From positions 1 through 52,772 of the forward strand of contig JAJDUL010000068.1 in NCBI GenBank assembly GCA_022826685.1: 52,772 bases of DNA. The letters are read 5' to 3'. This document shows positions 17,187 through 26,310 of the stretch, piece by piece; within the stretch, counting starts at the first letter, position 1; each line of letters opens with the position of its first letter. Source of the DNA: Gemmatimonadota bacterium (GTDB lineage Bacteria; Gemmatimonadota; Gemmatimonadetes; Palauibacterales; Palauibacteraceae). Made by a program: the position numbers and the translations under genes. The notes beneath the pieces were generated by a model. The model was not told the origin of the DNA. It saw nothing but the letters and a program-made list of their open reading frames with translations, and did no database searches.

Positions 17187-18346
17187 GGGCGCGCGTGGCG
17201 GGTGCGGCCCTGGCGTTCGCTGCGGTCCTGGCGTTCGCTGCTCCGCTTTCCGCCCAGGGAGGGCCGGAGATCGAGATCGCGGAGCCATTCAAGGTGGGGA
17301 CCTTCGAGATCGATGGCGTTCCGCGCGTCGCCCTCGTGCTGCGCGACGCCCTCATCGTCGACATCGGGGAGGCGAACGGGGACCTCGAGCGAAACCCCGT
17401 TTATCCGCCCGTTCCGGCGCCCGCCGACATGATCGACCTGATCGGCCGCTACGAGTACGGGGTGCGGCTCCGGCTGTACGAAATCGTCAACGATCTCGTG
17501 GCCCGGGGCGGACTTTCCGGGAGCGGCCGGGCCGACTTCGTCCACGACCTCGAGGACGTACGGGTCCTCCCGCCGATCATGTACCCCGGAAAGATCCTTA
17601 ACGCGGCGGTGAACTTCTACAGCCACGTCAACGAGGCGGGCAGCGAGGAGGAGCGGCGCGAAGCCCGCCGCCAGCGGCGTGAGAACCGCGGCGTGCCCTA
17701 TCTCTTCCTCAAGCCGACGCGCGGCGCGGTGATCGGGGCCGACGACCGGATCGTGATCCCCTTCGGCCGGGACCGCACGGACTGGGAGGTGGAACTCGGC
17801 GCCGTGATCGGGCGCAGCGCCAAGTACGTCGACGCCCGGGACGCCCAGGACCATGTGTTCGGGTACACGGTGACGATCGACGTTTCCGACCGGGGCGGGC
17901 GGCCGCCCGGCGGCAACCCCATGACGTCCGACTGGTTCGTCGGGAAGGGTCACGACACGTTCGCGCCCATGGGTCCGTGGATCGTCCCCAAGGAGTTCTA
18001 CGGCGACCCGATGGAGAAGCTGCGCCAGACGCTGGACGTGGGTGAGGAGCGCATGCAGGAGGCGACCGCGGGAGACATGATCCACACCCTGTGGGAGTTG
18101 ATCGAGTATGGGTCCTCCGTCGCGACGCTCTTCCCCGGGGACGTGATCAACAACGGTACGTCGGGCGGCGTCGGCATGGGCACCGCGGTCCGCGGGGAGA
18201 CGCGATTCCTGCAGCCCGGCGAGGTCGTCAGCGCCTCGATCGACGGCATCGGCACGCTGACGCTCGAGGTGGTGGCCGAGACGGAGCCGGCCGGCGGAAC
18301 CGGCGCCCGGTTGCCGCCCGTCCGCAGCTATCGGGGCAACCGCTAA
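17183..18346 (+). CDS. Exported fumarylacetoacetate hydrolase family protein, copy 2
   Basis: A 387-residue paralogue of the preceding gene. It has its own signal peptide (AAVLAFAAPLSAQ, cleavage near residue 25) and the same metal ligands (Glu202, Glu204, Asp233). The two copies align end to end by eye, with long shared blocks such as LPPIMYPGKILNA and GPWIVPKEFYGDP, so they arose by tandem duplication. Copy 2 has a short insertion (TAVRGE) after GGVGMG. Its ATG at 17183 sits in the copy 1 stop. The permease downstream may take up the product. Confidence 0.9.
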   Translation: MRARVAGAALAFAAVLAFAAPLSAQGGPEIEIAEPFKVGTFEIDGVPRVALVLRDALIVDIGEANGDLERNPVYPPVPAPADMIDLIGRYEYGVRLRLYEIVNDLVARGGLSGSGRADFVHDLEDVRVLPPIMYPGKILNAAVNFYSHVNEAGSEEERREARRQRRENRGVPYLFLKPTRGAVIGADDRIVIPFGRDRTDWEVELGAVIGRSAKYVDARDAQDHVFGYTVTIDVSDRGGRPPGGNPMTSDWFVGKGHDTFAPMGPWIVPKEFYGDPMEKLRQTLDVGEERMQEATAGDMIHTLWELIEYGSSVATLFPGDVINNGTSGGVGMGTAVRGETRFLQPGEVVSASIDGIGTLTLEVVAETEPAGGTGARLPPVRSYRGNR

Positions 18347-18386
18347 GCGCGGCCAGGACGGCGGCAACTCCCGCCCGGAGCGCCGG

Positions 18387-19751
18387 ATGACGCCCAGACC
18401 CGCCCTGGGGCTGTGGATGTGCACGGCCCTCGTGGTCGGGAGCATGGTGGGCTCGGGCGTCTTTCTGCTGCCCGCCTCGCTCTCTCCGTACGGGGGGATC
18501 AGCATCCTCGGCTGGCTGGTGAGCGCGGGCGGGGCCATGTGCCTGGCGCTCGTGATGGCGCGGCTGGGCGCGCTGATTCCGAAAGTCGGCGGCCCCTACG
18601 CCTTCGCGCGCGAGGGCTTCGGCGACTTCATCGGATTCTGGGTCGCGTGGTCCTACTGGATCTCGCTGCTCACGGCCAATGCGGCCCTCGCCGTGGCGAC
18701 CGTGAGCTATGCGACCGTCTTCTGGCCCGTGCTCGGCGCTTCTCCCGTCGCCGGGGGCATGGCAGCCCTCGCCGCCCTCTGGGGCCTGACATTCGTGAAC
18801 GCCTGGGGCGTGCGCGCGGCGGGGCACGTGCAACTCGTCACCACCGTGCTCAAGCTCCTGCCGCTGGCGGCGGTCGGCACGATCGGCTTCCTCTACTTCC
18901 AGCCCGAGCACTTCCGTCCGTTCAACCCGACGGGGGGCAACCCCATCGCCGCCGTCACGGCGACGGTGACACTCACGCTGTGGGCCTTCATGGGACTCGA
19001 GGCCGCGACCGTCCCCGCCGCCGACGTACGGGACCCTGCGCGGACGATCCCGCGGGCCACGATCCTCGGCACCGTGATCGCGGCATCGATCTTCATCATC
19101 AGCACCTCCGCCGTGATGGGGATCATCGCGCCGGCGGATCTCGCGGTCTCCACCGCGCCCTTCGCGGACGCGGCTGGATCGATCTGGGGGAATGCCGGCC
19201 GGCTCGTGATCGGCGCGGGCGCCACGATCGCCTGCTTCGGCGCGCTCAACGGCTGGATCCTGCTCTCCGGCCAGCTCCCTCGGGCCGCCGCGCAGGATGG
19301 CCTCCTTCCCGCCGCCTTCGCGCGGCTCAGCCCGCGCGGCACACCGTCCTTCGGTCTCATCTTCGCGGCGGGCGTCGCGACGATCCTCATCGCGATGAAC
19401 TACACACGCGGCCTCGTCCAGGCCTTCACCTTCCTCATCCTGCTCTCCACGCTCGCGACGCTGCTCGCCTACGTGTTTGCGAGCACGACCGGATTGCTCT
19501 TCGCCGTGCGCGAGCGCCTCGCCGCGAGGGACGCCTCGCGCGCGGCACCTGCCCGAGCCGCCGCGGCCCCCGTGGGACGGCTGGTCGTGGCCATCCTCGC
19601 CTTCGGGTTTTCCTTCTGGGCCATCGCGGGGGCGGGCCCCGAAATCGTGTTCTGGGGCTTCCTCCTCCTCGTGGCGGGGGTCCCCGTGTTTGTCGTGATG
19701 CGGGCCGTGGGCGGAAGAGGCGCGGCGGACGGGCAGGTGGGCGGGGGCTGA
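18387..19751 (+). CDS. APC superfamily amino acid / polyamine permease
   Basis: A 454-residue inner-membrane transporter with about twelve hydrophobic segments. The first segment has the APC signature VGSMVGSGVFLLP, and MGLEAATVPAADVRDPARTIP corresponds to the conserved loop after helix 6. It resembles the arginine/agmatine and basic amino-acid antiporter branch. It follows the FAH pair by 40 bp on the same strand and is convergent with the thioredoxin-like gene. The substrate cannot be told from sequence. Confidence 0.9.
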   Translation: MTPRPALGLWMCTALVVGSMVGSGVFLLPASLSPYGGISILGWLVSAGGAMCLALVMARLGALIPKVGGPYAFAREGFGDFIGFWVAWSYWISLLTANAALAVATVSYATVFWPVLGASPVAGGMAALAALWGLTFVNAWGVRAAGHVQLVTTVLKLLPLAAVGTIGFLYFQPEHFRPFNPTGGNPIAAVTATVTLTLWAFMGLEAATVPAADVRDPARTIPRATILGTVIAASIFIISTSAVMGIIAPADLAVSTAPFADAAGSIWGNAGRLVIGAGATIACFGALNGWILLSGQLPRAAAQDGLLPAAFARLSPRGTPSFGLIFAAGVATILIAMNYTRGLVQAFTFLILLSTLATLLAYVFASTTGLLFAVRERLAARDASRAAPARAAAAPVGRLVVAILAFGFSFWAIAGAGPEIVFWGFLLLVAGVPVFVVMRAVGGRGAADGQVGGG

Positions 19752-19760
19752 CTTCCGCCC

Positions 19761-20291
19761 TCAGTCGCCGGCGGTTGCGCGCTCGAGAATCCGGAGGAAC
19801 TCGTCCAGCGCGGTGCGGCCCTTGTCCCGTGCGTAGTAGCGGCGAACCTCGCGATACCGGTCCGCCGGATCCAGCTCCATCCCCTCCGTCATCACCCACT
19901 CCTGGATCGGTGCCGGCCGGGGGCCCCACCACCCACGCTCGCGGAACGACTCGTCGTAGATGATGAGGACGGGGATCGACCGGCTCGTCCCGTTCGTGAG
20001 ATGGGCGTCCATCAGGTCCGGATTCTCGTCCCGAAGGAGGACGCGCAGTTCGATGTTCCCGGCGACCTCCGCCAGGCGATCGAACACGGGGAGGGTGTTG
20101 ATCGCGTCTCCGCACCAGTCCTCGGTGAGCGCGATGACCTTCCATTGGCCGGGGGTGGCGCGGGCACGTTGCCGGGTTTCCTCGTCCACGGCCGCGCGTC
20201 GGGCCAGCGCGTGCCAGAGTTCGCGGTTCTTCCCGACCGTCTCCAGATACTCGGAAAACGTTGATGCGCTGTGAAATCGCTCTCGATTCAA
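19761..20291 (-). CDS. Thioredoxin family protein
   Basis: A 176-residue protein without a signal peptide and with a thioredoxin-like core. The active-site region reads TEDWCGDAINTLP, that is, one Cys followed by GDA rather than a CxxC pair. A cis-proline region follows (SRSIPVLIIYD). This matches the cytoplasmic Thioredoxin_9 type in which the second cysteine is missing, so dithiol exchange is unlikely and a monothiol or structural role is more probable. It is divergent from the arginine-deiminase-fold gene, with 104 bp between the starts. Confidence 0.82.
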   Translation of the reverse strand: MNRERFHSASTFSEYLETVGKNRELWHALARRAAVDEETRQRARATPGQWKVIALTEDWCGDAINTLPVFDRLAEVAGNIELRVLLRDENPDLMDAHLTNGTSRSIPVLIIYDESFRERGWWGPRPAPIQEWVMTEGMELDPADRYREVRRYYARDKGRTALDEFLRILERATAGD

Positions 20292-20395
20292 GCTCGGGAA
20301 CCCTCGTGCTGCAGTCCGTTCCGGGGCGGTGCGACCGGCGACGCCGACGGCGCCGCGGCCAGCGAAGGTACGGGTGCGGCCGTAGCTTCAGCCAG

Positions 20396-21322
20396 ATGAA
20401 CGCGCGGGTGCAAACCGAAGCGAGGTTCGGCGTCTCCAGCATGGTGGCGCCGCTGCGGAAAGTGGCGATGCGCCGGCCGGGCCGGGCGACGCTGGAGGCG
20501 GATCCGGCGCGCTGGCATTACGCGGGGCCGCTCGAATCCGGACGGCTGCTGCGGCAGTACGACGCGTTCACGGAGCGCGTTGCGGCCTCCGGGGCCGATA
20601 TCGAGTGGATCGGCGACTCGGCGGACGACGGCCTCGCCGATGCGATGTTCCCCTTCGATCCCTCCTTTATGACGCCCGGCGGCGCGGTTCTTCTGCGGCC
20701 CGGCAAGGAGTTGCGCCAGCCCGAGGTGGCGAGCCACGAAGCGCTCTACCGGCGGCTCGGCGTGCCGGTGATCGGCGCCATCGAACCCCCCGGAACCGCG
20801 GAAGGCGGCGATCTGATGTGGGTCGACGCAGGCACCCTCGCGGCGGGACGCGGCTTCCGCACGAACCAGGCCGGCATCGCCCAGCTTCAGGCCATCGTGG
20901 CCCCGCTCGGAATCGAAGTCCGCGGCTTCGACCTTCCGATGTGGCACGGAAGCGCCGCCTGTCTCCACCTGCTCTCGCTCGTGAGCCCGCTGGACCGGGA
21001 TCTGGCGCTCCTCTATCCCCGACTCTTTCCCGTCGCGCTCCACGAGCTGCTGCGCGAACGCGGCATCCAGTGCCTCGAGGCCGGGGATGAGGAGTTCACG
21101 GCCTCGGCAGGACTCAATCTCAACATCCTCGCGACCGCACCGCGCCGCTGCATCGCGCTCGATGGATTTCCGGACACCGCCCGGCTGATGCGAGACGCGG
21201 GGTGCGAGGTCACGCGTTTCGATGGCGATGCGCTCTGCATCCCGTGCGAGGGTGGCCCGACCTGCCTCACGCTCCCCATCCTCCGCGACCATCCGCTCCC
21301 TTCAACGGAAACCCGCCCATGA
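20396..21322 (+). CDS. Arginine deiminase-fold amidinohydrolase (DDAH-like)
   Basis: A 308-residue protein of the guanidino-group-modifying superfamily. Conserved pieces are FPFDPSF, AEGGDLMW, the histidine block MWHGSAACLHL and the C-terminal catalytic Cys in GGPTCLTLP. Members deiminate arginine or hydrolyse methylated arginines to citrulline. The ATG at 20396 (MNARV) is preferred over the longer frame because the upstream extension overlaps the divergent gene. Its TGA overlaps the start of the SRPBCC gene by four bases. The exact guanidino substrate is unknown. Confidence 0.87.
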   Translation: MNARVQTEARFGVSSMVAPLRKVAMRRPGRATLEADPARWHYAGPLESGRLLRQYDAFTERVAASGADIEWIGDSADDGLADAMFPFDPSFMTPGGAVLLRPGKELRQPEVASHEALYRRLGVPVIGAIEPPGTAEGGDLMWVDAGTLAAGRGFRTNQAGIAQLQAIVAPLGIEVRGFDLPMWHGSAACLHLLSLVSPLDRDLALLYPRLFPVALHELLRERGIQCLEAGDEEFTASAGLNLNILATAPRRCIALDGFPDTARLMRDAGCEVTRFDGDALCIPCEGGPTCLTLPILRDHPLPSTETRP

Positions 21323-21858
21323 ATCGCACGCTGAAGCGCATCATCATCGGTATGCTCGTCGTCATCGCGGGCCTGCTCGGGGTCGTCTACGGCGTCGGGA
21401 GCTTCCTGCCCGAGGCTCACGTGGCGGCGGTGCGCGCCGAGTTCTCCGCATCGCCCGAGGACATCTTCGCGACCGTCGCGGACTATCGCGCGTACCCCGA
21501 GTGGCGTCCGTCCGTCGAGGGAATCGAGGAACTCCCGGCGCGGGACGGAAAGCCGGCCTGGGTGGAACTCGCCGCCACCGGGCCGCTCCCCATGGAGTTG
21601 ACGGAAAGCGAACCTCCGAACCGGCTCGTGGCGACGATCCTCTCGGAAGGCATGCCTTTCGGCGGCCGCTGGATCTTCGAGATCGAACCCGCCGCCGCGG
21701 GGGCGACCGTCACGATCACCGAGGAGGGCGAGGTCTACAGCCCGGTCTTCCGCTTCGTGAGCCGCTACCTCATGGGACACCACGCCACGGCGTCGCTCTT
21801 CCTCTCCGATCTCGGCACGCGTTTCGACGAGAACGTCACCGTCGACGTGGTACGCTAG
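21319..21858 (+). CDS. Membrane-anchored SRPBCC (polyketide cyclase-like) protein
   Basis: A 179-residue protein with one N-terminal transmembrane helix (residues 7-30) and a START/Bet v1-like domain beginning VRAEFSASPEDIFATVADY. The domain contains the usual YPEWRPSV motif and a terminal helix. Such domains bind hydrophobic ligands in a deep pocket. It is coupled to the amidinohydrolase by a 4-bp ATGA overlap. It converges with marC. No enzymatic function is assignable. Confidence 0.82.
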   Translation: MNRTLKRIIIGMLVVIAGLLGVVYGVGSFLPEAHVAAVRAEFSASPEDIFATVADYRAYPEWRPSVEGIEELPARDGKPAWVELAATGPLPMELTESEPPNRLVATILSEGMPFGGRWIFEIEPAAAGATVTITEEGEVYSPVFRFVSRYLMGHHATASLFLSDLGTRFDENVTVDVVR

Positions 21859-21880
21859 CCGACCGCGTCAGCCGGCCACG

Positions 21881-22498
21881 TCAGGCCACGAAGAACTCCC
21901 GGATGCCGCTGAGGCACATCTGGCAGCCGATGGCGAGCAGGATCAGGCCCGAGAAACGCTCGAAGATCCGGACCGCCCGGCCGCTCAGCGCGTGCGAGAG
22001 GAAGCCGGCGGCCAGGAGTACGACGAGCACGCCCATCGATGCGACCGACACCGCAATGAGCGTGGCGACGGGAATTCCGATCAACGCGCCGGCCTCGTCG
22101 AGCGCCAGCGTGATCACGGCGGTGATGGACGCCGGCCCCGCGATCAGCGGCATGACGAGCGGGACCCAGAGGTGGTCCTCCGTCTCGCCCGGATCCCGGC
22201 GTACGCCCGTGATCCCGAATCCCGCCCCGCGCAGCATCTCGAGCGCGGCGAGGATGACGACGAGGCCACCGGCGGTCCGGAACGCGGCGAAGCTCACGTC
22301 GAAGAGATCCAGGATGCGCGCGCCGGCGATCGCAGCGACGGTAAGCACGATGAGGACCCCCACCGCCACCTTGACCGCCGCGCGCCGTAGCTCCAAACGC
22401 GAAAACCCGTCCGTCGCCGCGAAGAAGAACGGAAGCTCGGCGAGTGGATTCGTGAGCGCGATGAGCGCAATGCTGCCGTAGAGAATCTGGTCGATCAC
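21881..22498 (-). CDS. MarC family integral membrane protein
   Basis: A 205-residue membrane protein with six hydrophobic helices. It shows the MarC/YchE signatures NPLAELPFF near the start and PLIAGPASITAV in the middle. Despite the name, MarC proteins are not proven antibiotic exporters and their role is open. The start is GTG at 22498. It is transcribed divergently from the serine hydrolase at 22618. Confidence 0.92.
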   Translation of the reverse strand: MIDQILYGSIALIALTNPLAELPFFFAATDGFSRLELRRAAVKVAVGVLIVLTVAAIAGARILDLFDVSFAAFRTAGGLVVILAALEMLRGAGFGITGVRRDPGETEDHLWVPLVMPLIAGPASITAVITLALDEAGALIGIPVATLIAVSVASMGVLVVLLAAGFLSHALSGRAVRIFERFSGLILLAIGCQMCLSGIREFFVA

Positions 22499-22617
22499 GG
22501 GGACACGATATTCGCGCCCGCCCGGCGGCGCGACCTTCGCACCCGTGGCCGGAACCGCGTGCGTCCCGCATGTTGGCAGGGTTCCAGAAACCTGTCGTCC
22601 GGACTCCGGGGGAAGCC

Positions 22618-24069
22618 ATGAAACGCCTCACACTCGCGGCCATCGCGCTCACCCTTCTCGCGCCCGCGGCCACCGCCGCCCAGCAGGAGCGGTCCTACGA
22701 TTACTTCGCTCCGCAGCGGGACATGATCCAGCGCGGCGTCCAGGCCATCCTCCAGTGCAACGGCCTGTTCACGGGAGACCGGACGCTGGAGCAGGTCTTC
22801 GAGCAGGAACTCGCCTACCTGCAAGACCCGGTCGGGACGGCCGAGGGCGGCGACTACGAGGTGGACTGGGAGCGGAAGTCCGTGGCGATCGGAGCGCCGG
22901 GGGCGATTCCGACCATGCGGGCCGTGTTCCGCGAGGGGATCGGCTGCGTGATCATGTCGCCGGATCAGACCTTCGACGACATCGACGACCTGCCGATCCT
23001 GACCACGCCCGCGCCGGACGGCGATGGGGCGGGGGCGGTGTGGCCCGACGGAGATCTCGTGATGAGTCGCCCACTCCCCCGCGGCGTCGATCCGGTGGCC
23101 CTCGAAGCTGCGTCCGACTGGACCTTCGACCGCGAATCCGCGGAGCAGGTGACGCTCAGCCTCATCGTCCTCCACGAGGGGGAGATCATCCACGAGCGCT
23201 ACGCTCCGGGCATCGACATGTTCACGAAGACCCGCACGTGGTCGACCGCGAAGAGCATCGCCTCGACGCTGATCGGCATGCTCGTGGACGAGGGCAAGCT
23301 GGCGCTCGACGAGCCCCTGCCCTTCGACTGGCTGCCCGAGAAGGCGGGCTCGCCGGAGAACGACCCCCGCCGGGAGATCACCCTCCGCCACGTGCTCAAC
23401 ATGTCCAGCGGACTCTATCCCGTGGACAGCTGGGGCATGGAGTACGCGACCGGATCGGGCTTCTCCTACTGGGCCGGAGAGAGTTCGGTGCACGGCGCTC
23501 GCAACCGCTCGCTCATGCAGGAACCCGGCACCTTCTGGGACTACGAGAACTACGACACGCTGCTCGGCGTGTACGCGATGAAGCAGGTGATCGGCGACCC
23601 GCAGGCCTACCTCGAGTTCCCGCGGGAACGCCTCCTCGACAAGATCGGGATGCGGAACACGTACCTCAGCACGGACCGGTTCGGCGACTTCATCCTGAGC
23701 AGCCAGGTCTACACGACGGCCCGGGACCTGGCCCGCTTCGGGCTCCTCTACGCGCAGAACGGGATGTGGAAGGACGAGCGCCTGATCTCCGAGGAGTGGA
23801 TCGACTTCGTGCGGACGCCGGCCCCCGCCACGTCCGAGACCGGCAACTTCTACGGCGGCCAGTTCTGGCTCGTGCCCGACGACCGCACGGACGTGCCGAA
23901 GGGCGCTTACTCCACTGCCGGCAACCGCGGCCAGTTCGTCGTCATCGTCCCGTCGCACGACGTGGTCATCGTCCGGCGCGGGCTCGACTACGGCCGGCAG
24001 GGCTTCGACCGCTGGGACATGACGCGGGAGGTCCTCAAGGCGTTCGAACCCGTCGCCACGAACCCCTGA
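22618..24069 (+). CDS. Exported serine hydrolase, beta-lactamase class C fold
   Basis: A 483-residue secreted protein (signal AAATAAQQ, cleavage near residue 21). A long N-terminal segment (25-170) is not part of the catalytic fold. The beta-lactamase-type domain has SxxK at Ser209-Lys212 (STAK), YEN at 309-311 and a late STAGNRGQ block where KTG normally sits. ATG at 22618 is chosen because it starts the signal peptide; the frame also allows 22570. It differs from the serine hydrolase at 6109-7269 in length and signal type. Activity could be esterase, amidase or peptidase. Confidence 0.88.
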   Translation: MKRLTLAAIALTLLAPAATAAQQERSYDYFAPQRDMIQRGVQAILQCNGLFTGDRTLEQVFEQELAYLQDPVGTAEGGDYEVDWERKSVAIGAPGAIPTMRAVFREGIGCVIMSPDQTFDDIDDLPILTTPAPDGDGAGAVWPDGDLVMSRPLPRGVDPVALEAASDWTFDRESAEQVTLSLIVLHEGEIIHERYAPGIDMFTKTRTWSTAKSIASTLIGMLVDEGKLALDEPLPFDWLPEKAGSPENDPRREITLRHVLNMSSGLYPVDSWGMEYATGSGFSYWAGESSVHGARNRSLMQEPGTFWDYENYDTLLGVYAMKQVIGDPQAYLEFPRERLLDKIGMRNTYLSTDRFGDFILSSQVYTTARDLARFGLLYAQNGMWKDERLISEEWIDFVRTPAPATSETGNFYGGQFWLVPDDRTDVPKGAYSTAGNRGQFVVIVPSHDVVIVRRGLDYGRQGFDRWDMTREVLKAFEPVATNP

Positions 24070-24119
24070 CGCCGGGAGGCCCGGGGGTTAGGCCCGAGGA
24101 AGGTCGGACCCGGCGGGGG

Positions 24120-24773
24120 TCAGACCCAGCGGCCGCCGTGGAGTTGGAGGACGAAGGGGTTGGTGTCGCGCTCCAGCCCCACCGTGGTCTCGGGGCCGTG
24201 GCCGGGGTAGAGGCGAGTCTCGGGCGGTAGCGTCAGTACCTGCGAGCGGATGGACTCCATGAGCGTGCCGTAGTCCCCGCTCGGGAGATCCGTCCGTCCG
24301 ATCGAACCCTGGAAGATCACGTCGCCCACGATCGCCACGGGGTGCGAGGTCGAGACGAACATCACGTGCCCCGGGGCGTGGCCGGGCGCGAACAGCACTT
24401 CGAACTCCGAGCCGCCGAAGGCGATGTTCGTGCCGGGGACCAGGTCGATGTCGGGGGGCGGCGGCTCCACATGGGGCACGCCGAAGACGAGGGCCTGGTT
24501 CGCGATGTTGTCGTAGAGCGGCCGGTCCAGCGGGTGAAGGTAGATGGGCGCGCCCGTCTCCGCCTTCGCCTCCTTGAGTCCGTCGATGTGATCCAGGTGG
24601 GCGTGCGTGACGAGGAGCGCTGCGATGTCCAGGTCGCGGGCGCGCGCCTCGGCCAGCGCCTCCGGGGTCGCGGCGCCGGGATCGACCAGCAGCCCGGTGC
24701 GGCCGTCCTCGCAGACCACCAGCAGCGTGTTCTGCACGAACGGTCCGCCCGTGAACGTCAGAATCTCGATCTT
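24120..24773 (-). CDS. MBL-fold metallohydrolase (glyoxalase II-like)
   Basis: About 218 residues of a metallo-beta-lactamase-fold hydrolase. The zinc motif is THAHLDHIDG, with further ligands in FAPGHAPGH, IVGDVIF and YPGHGPETT, as in hydroxyacylglutathione-hydrolase-like enzymes. The N-terminus TFTGGPFVQNTLLVV is also standard for the group. No ATG, GTG or TTG occurs near the expected start: the frame stays open upstream to 25061, and the next GTG (24911) lies inside the divergent MATE gene's start. A strong GGAGGGGG lies just before the coordinate used, so a rare start codon (ATC at 24770) or a sequence error is possible. The start is uncertain; the fold is not. Confidence 0.83.
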   Translation of the reverse strand, partial: KIEILTFTGGPFVQNTLLVVCEDGRTGLLVDPGAATPEALAEARARDLDIAALLVTHAHLDHIDGLKEAKAETGAPIYLHPLDRPLYDNIANQALVFGVPHVEPPPPDIDLVPGTNIAFGGSEFEVLFAPGHAPGHVMFVSTSHPVAIVGDVIFQGSIGRTDLPSGDYGTLMESIRSQVLTLPPETRLYPGHGPETTVGLERDTNPFVLQLHGGRWV

Positions 24774-24900
24774 GCCCCCTCCGTTATGCCCGCCATGGCC
24801 GCTTTTTCGCCCTCCGTGCGGTGTGGCGGAGTCTATCCGCGGCGCCTTGGGGCGGCAAACGGATTTGCCTTTCCGAACGCACCGGACGCAGGATTGCGCG

Positions 24901-26256
24901 ATGAACCTCACCCCCCGCCGCGCGGACCTCGCGCGCATGCTGCGCCTGGCCCTCCCGATCGTGACCGTCCAGGTCGGCATCATGATGATGGGCGTCGTGG
25001 ACACGCTCATGGTCGGGCGCCTGTCGGCGACGGATCTCGCGGCGGTTGGCCTCGGGAACATCTACTTCTTCCAGATCGCCGTGTTCGGGATGGGCGTGCT
25101 CATGTCCCTCGATCCCATCGTCGCGCAGGGAGTGGGGGCGGGAGACCATGAAGCCGCCGCGAGAGGGATACAGCGGGCACTCGTCCTCACCCTCTTTCTG
25201 ACCGCGCTCACGTCCCTGCTCTTCCTGCCCGCCGCGCGCGTCTTCGCCATCCTGCAGCAGCCCGCGGACGTCGTGCCGGTGGCGGGAGGGTACGCGCTGG
25301 GGTCGATCCTCGGGATGCTCCCCTTCTACGCGTTCGTCGTGCTGCGACAGAGCCTGCAGGCGATGCATCGCGTGGAGCCGATCGTATGGACGATCGCGGG
25401 GGCGAACCTTCTGAACGCCTTTCTCAACTGGGTGCTGATCTACGGGAATCTCGGGGTCCCGCAGCTGGGGGCCGTGGGCTCGGCGTGGGGGTCGAGTCTC
25501 GCGCGCTGGTGCATGGCTGCGGCGCTGCTCGCGCTCTCCTGGCGTTCGATGCGTCCCTACCTGGGCCGGTTTCGGCGCGAGGCTCTCGACCGGCGCGCGC
25601 TCGTGCGCATGGTGCGGCTCGGCACGCCGATCGGCTTTCAGCAACAGCTCGAGTTCGGGGCGTTCGCCGTGATCGGCGTCATGATGGGCTGGCTCGGCAC
25701 CGAGGCGATGGCGGGGCACCAGATCGCACTGAACCTCGCGGCGCTCACCTTCATGGTGCCGTTCGGGATCGCGGCCGCTTCCGCCGTACGCGTCGGCCAC
25801 GCCGTCGGCCAGGAGGACATGGACGGAGCGCGCCGTGCCGCCGCCGCCGGGATTCAGCTGAGCGGCGTCTTCATGCTCGCGACCGCAGGCGCCTTCCTCG
25901 CCTTCCCGCACTTCTGGGCCGGTCTCTACTCGCATGATCTCGCGGTCATCGCGATCGCGGCGTCGCTGATCCCCATCGCCGGCTTCTTCCAGGTCGCCGA
26001 TGGCCTCCAGACCGTGGCGGCCGGCGTGCTGCGGGGCGCCGGCGACACCTTCACGCCCTTCCTCGTCAACGCCCTCGGCTTCTGGCTGCTCGGCGTGCCG
26101 GTGAGCTACTTCCTCGCCTTCCACGCCGACTGGGGCCCCCGTGGCCTGTGGTGGGGGCTGGCCGCCGGACTCGCCGCGGTAGCCGTCCTCCTCTTCGCCC
26201 GCCTGCGCCGCGTCCTGCGCCGCGGGGTGCGCCGCGTAGCCATCGACACAACGTGA
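24901..26256 (+). CDS. MATE family multidrug efflux transporter
   Basis: A 451-residue inner-membrane protein with twelve predicted helices and the MATE repeat pattern: DTLMVGRLSATDLAAVG in the first half and LGTEAMAGHQIALNL in the second. It would export cationic or drug-like compounds against Na+ or H+. ATG at 24901 gives the usual N-terminus (RRADLARMLRLALPIV). It is divergent from the MBL-fold gene and 54 bp upstream of the GLPGLI gene. Confidence 0.94.
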   Translation: MNLTPRRADLARMLRLALPIVTVQVGIMMMGVVDTLMVGRLSATDLAAVGLGNIYFFQIAVFGMGVLMSLDPIVAQGVGAGDHEAAARGIQRALVLTLFLTALTSLLFLPAARVFAILQQPADVVPVAGGYALGSILGMLPFYAFVVLRQSLQAMHRVEPIVWTIAGANLLNAFLNWVLIYGNLGVPQLGAVGSAWGSSLARWCMAAALLALSWRSMRPYLGRFRREALDRRALVRMVRLGTPIGFQQQLEFGAFAVIGVMMGWLGTEAMAGHQIALNLAALTFMVPFGIAAASAVRVGHAVGQEDMDGARRAAAAGIQLSGVFMLATAGAFLAFPHFWAGLYSHDLAVIAIAASLIPIAGFFQVADGLQTVAAGVLRGAGDTFTPFLVNALGFWLLGVPVSYFLAFHADWGPRGLWWGLAAGLAAVAVLLFARLRRVLRRGVRRVAIDTT

Positions 26257-26310
26257 CCATGGCGCCGTGTGTCCCATCTAACGGATGACGGACGACAAGC
26301 GACGGGTTCC

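Noticed and set aside
16011..18346. Tandem FAH genes as an assembly duplication artefact
   Set aside because: The two copies differ throughout, including signal peptides and a small insertion, so they are true paralogues.
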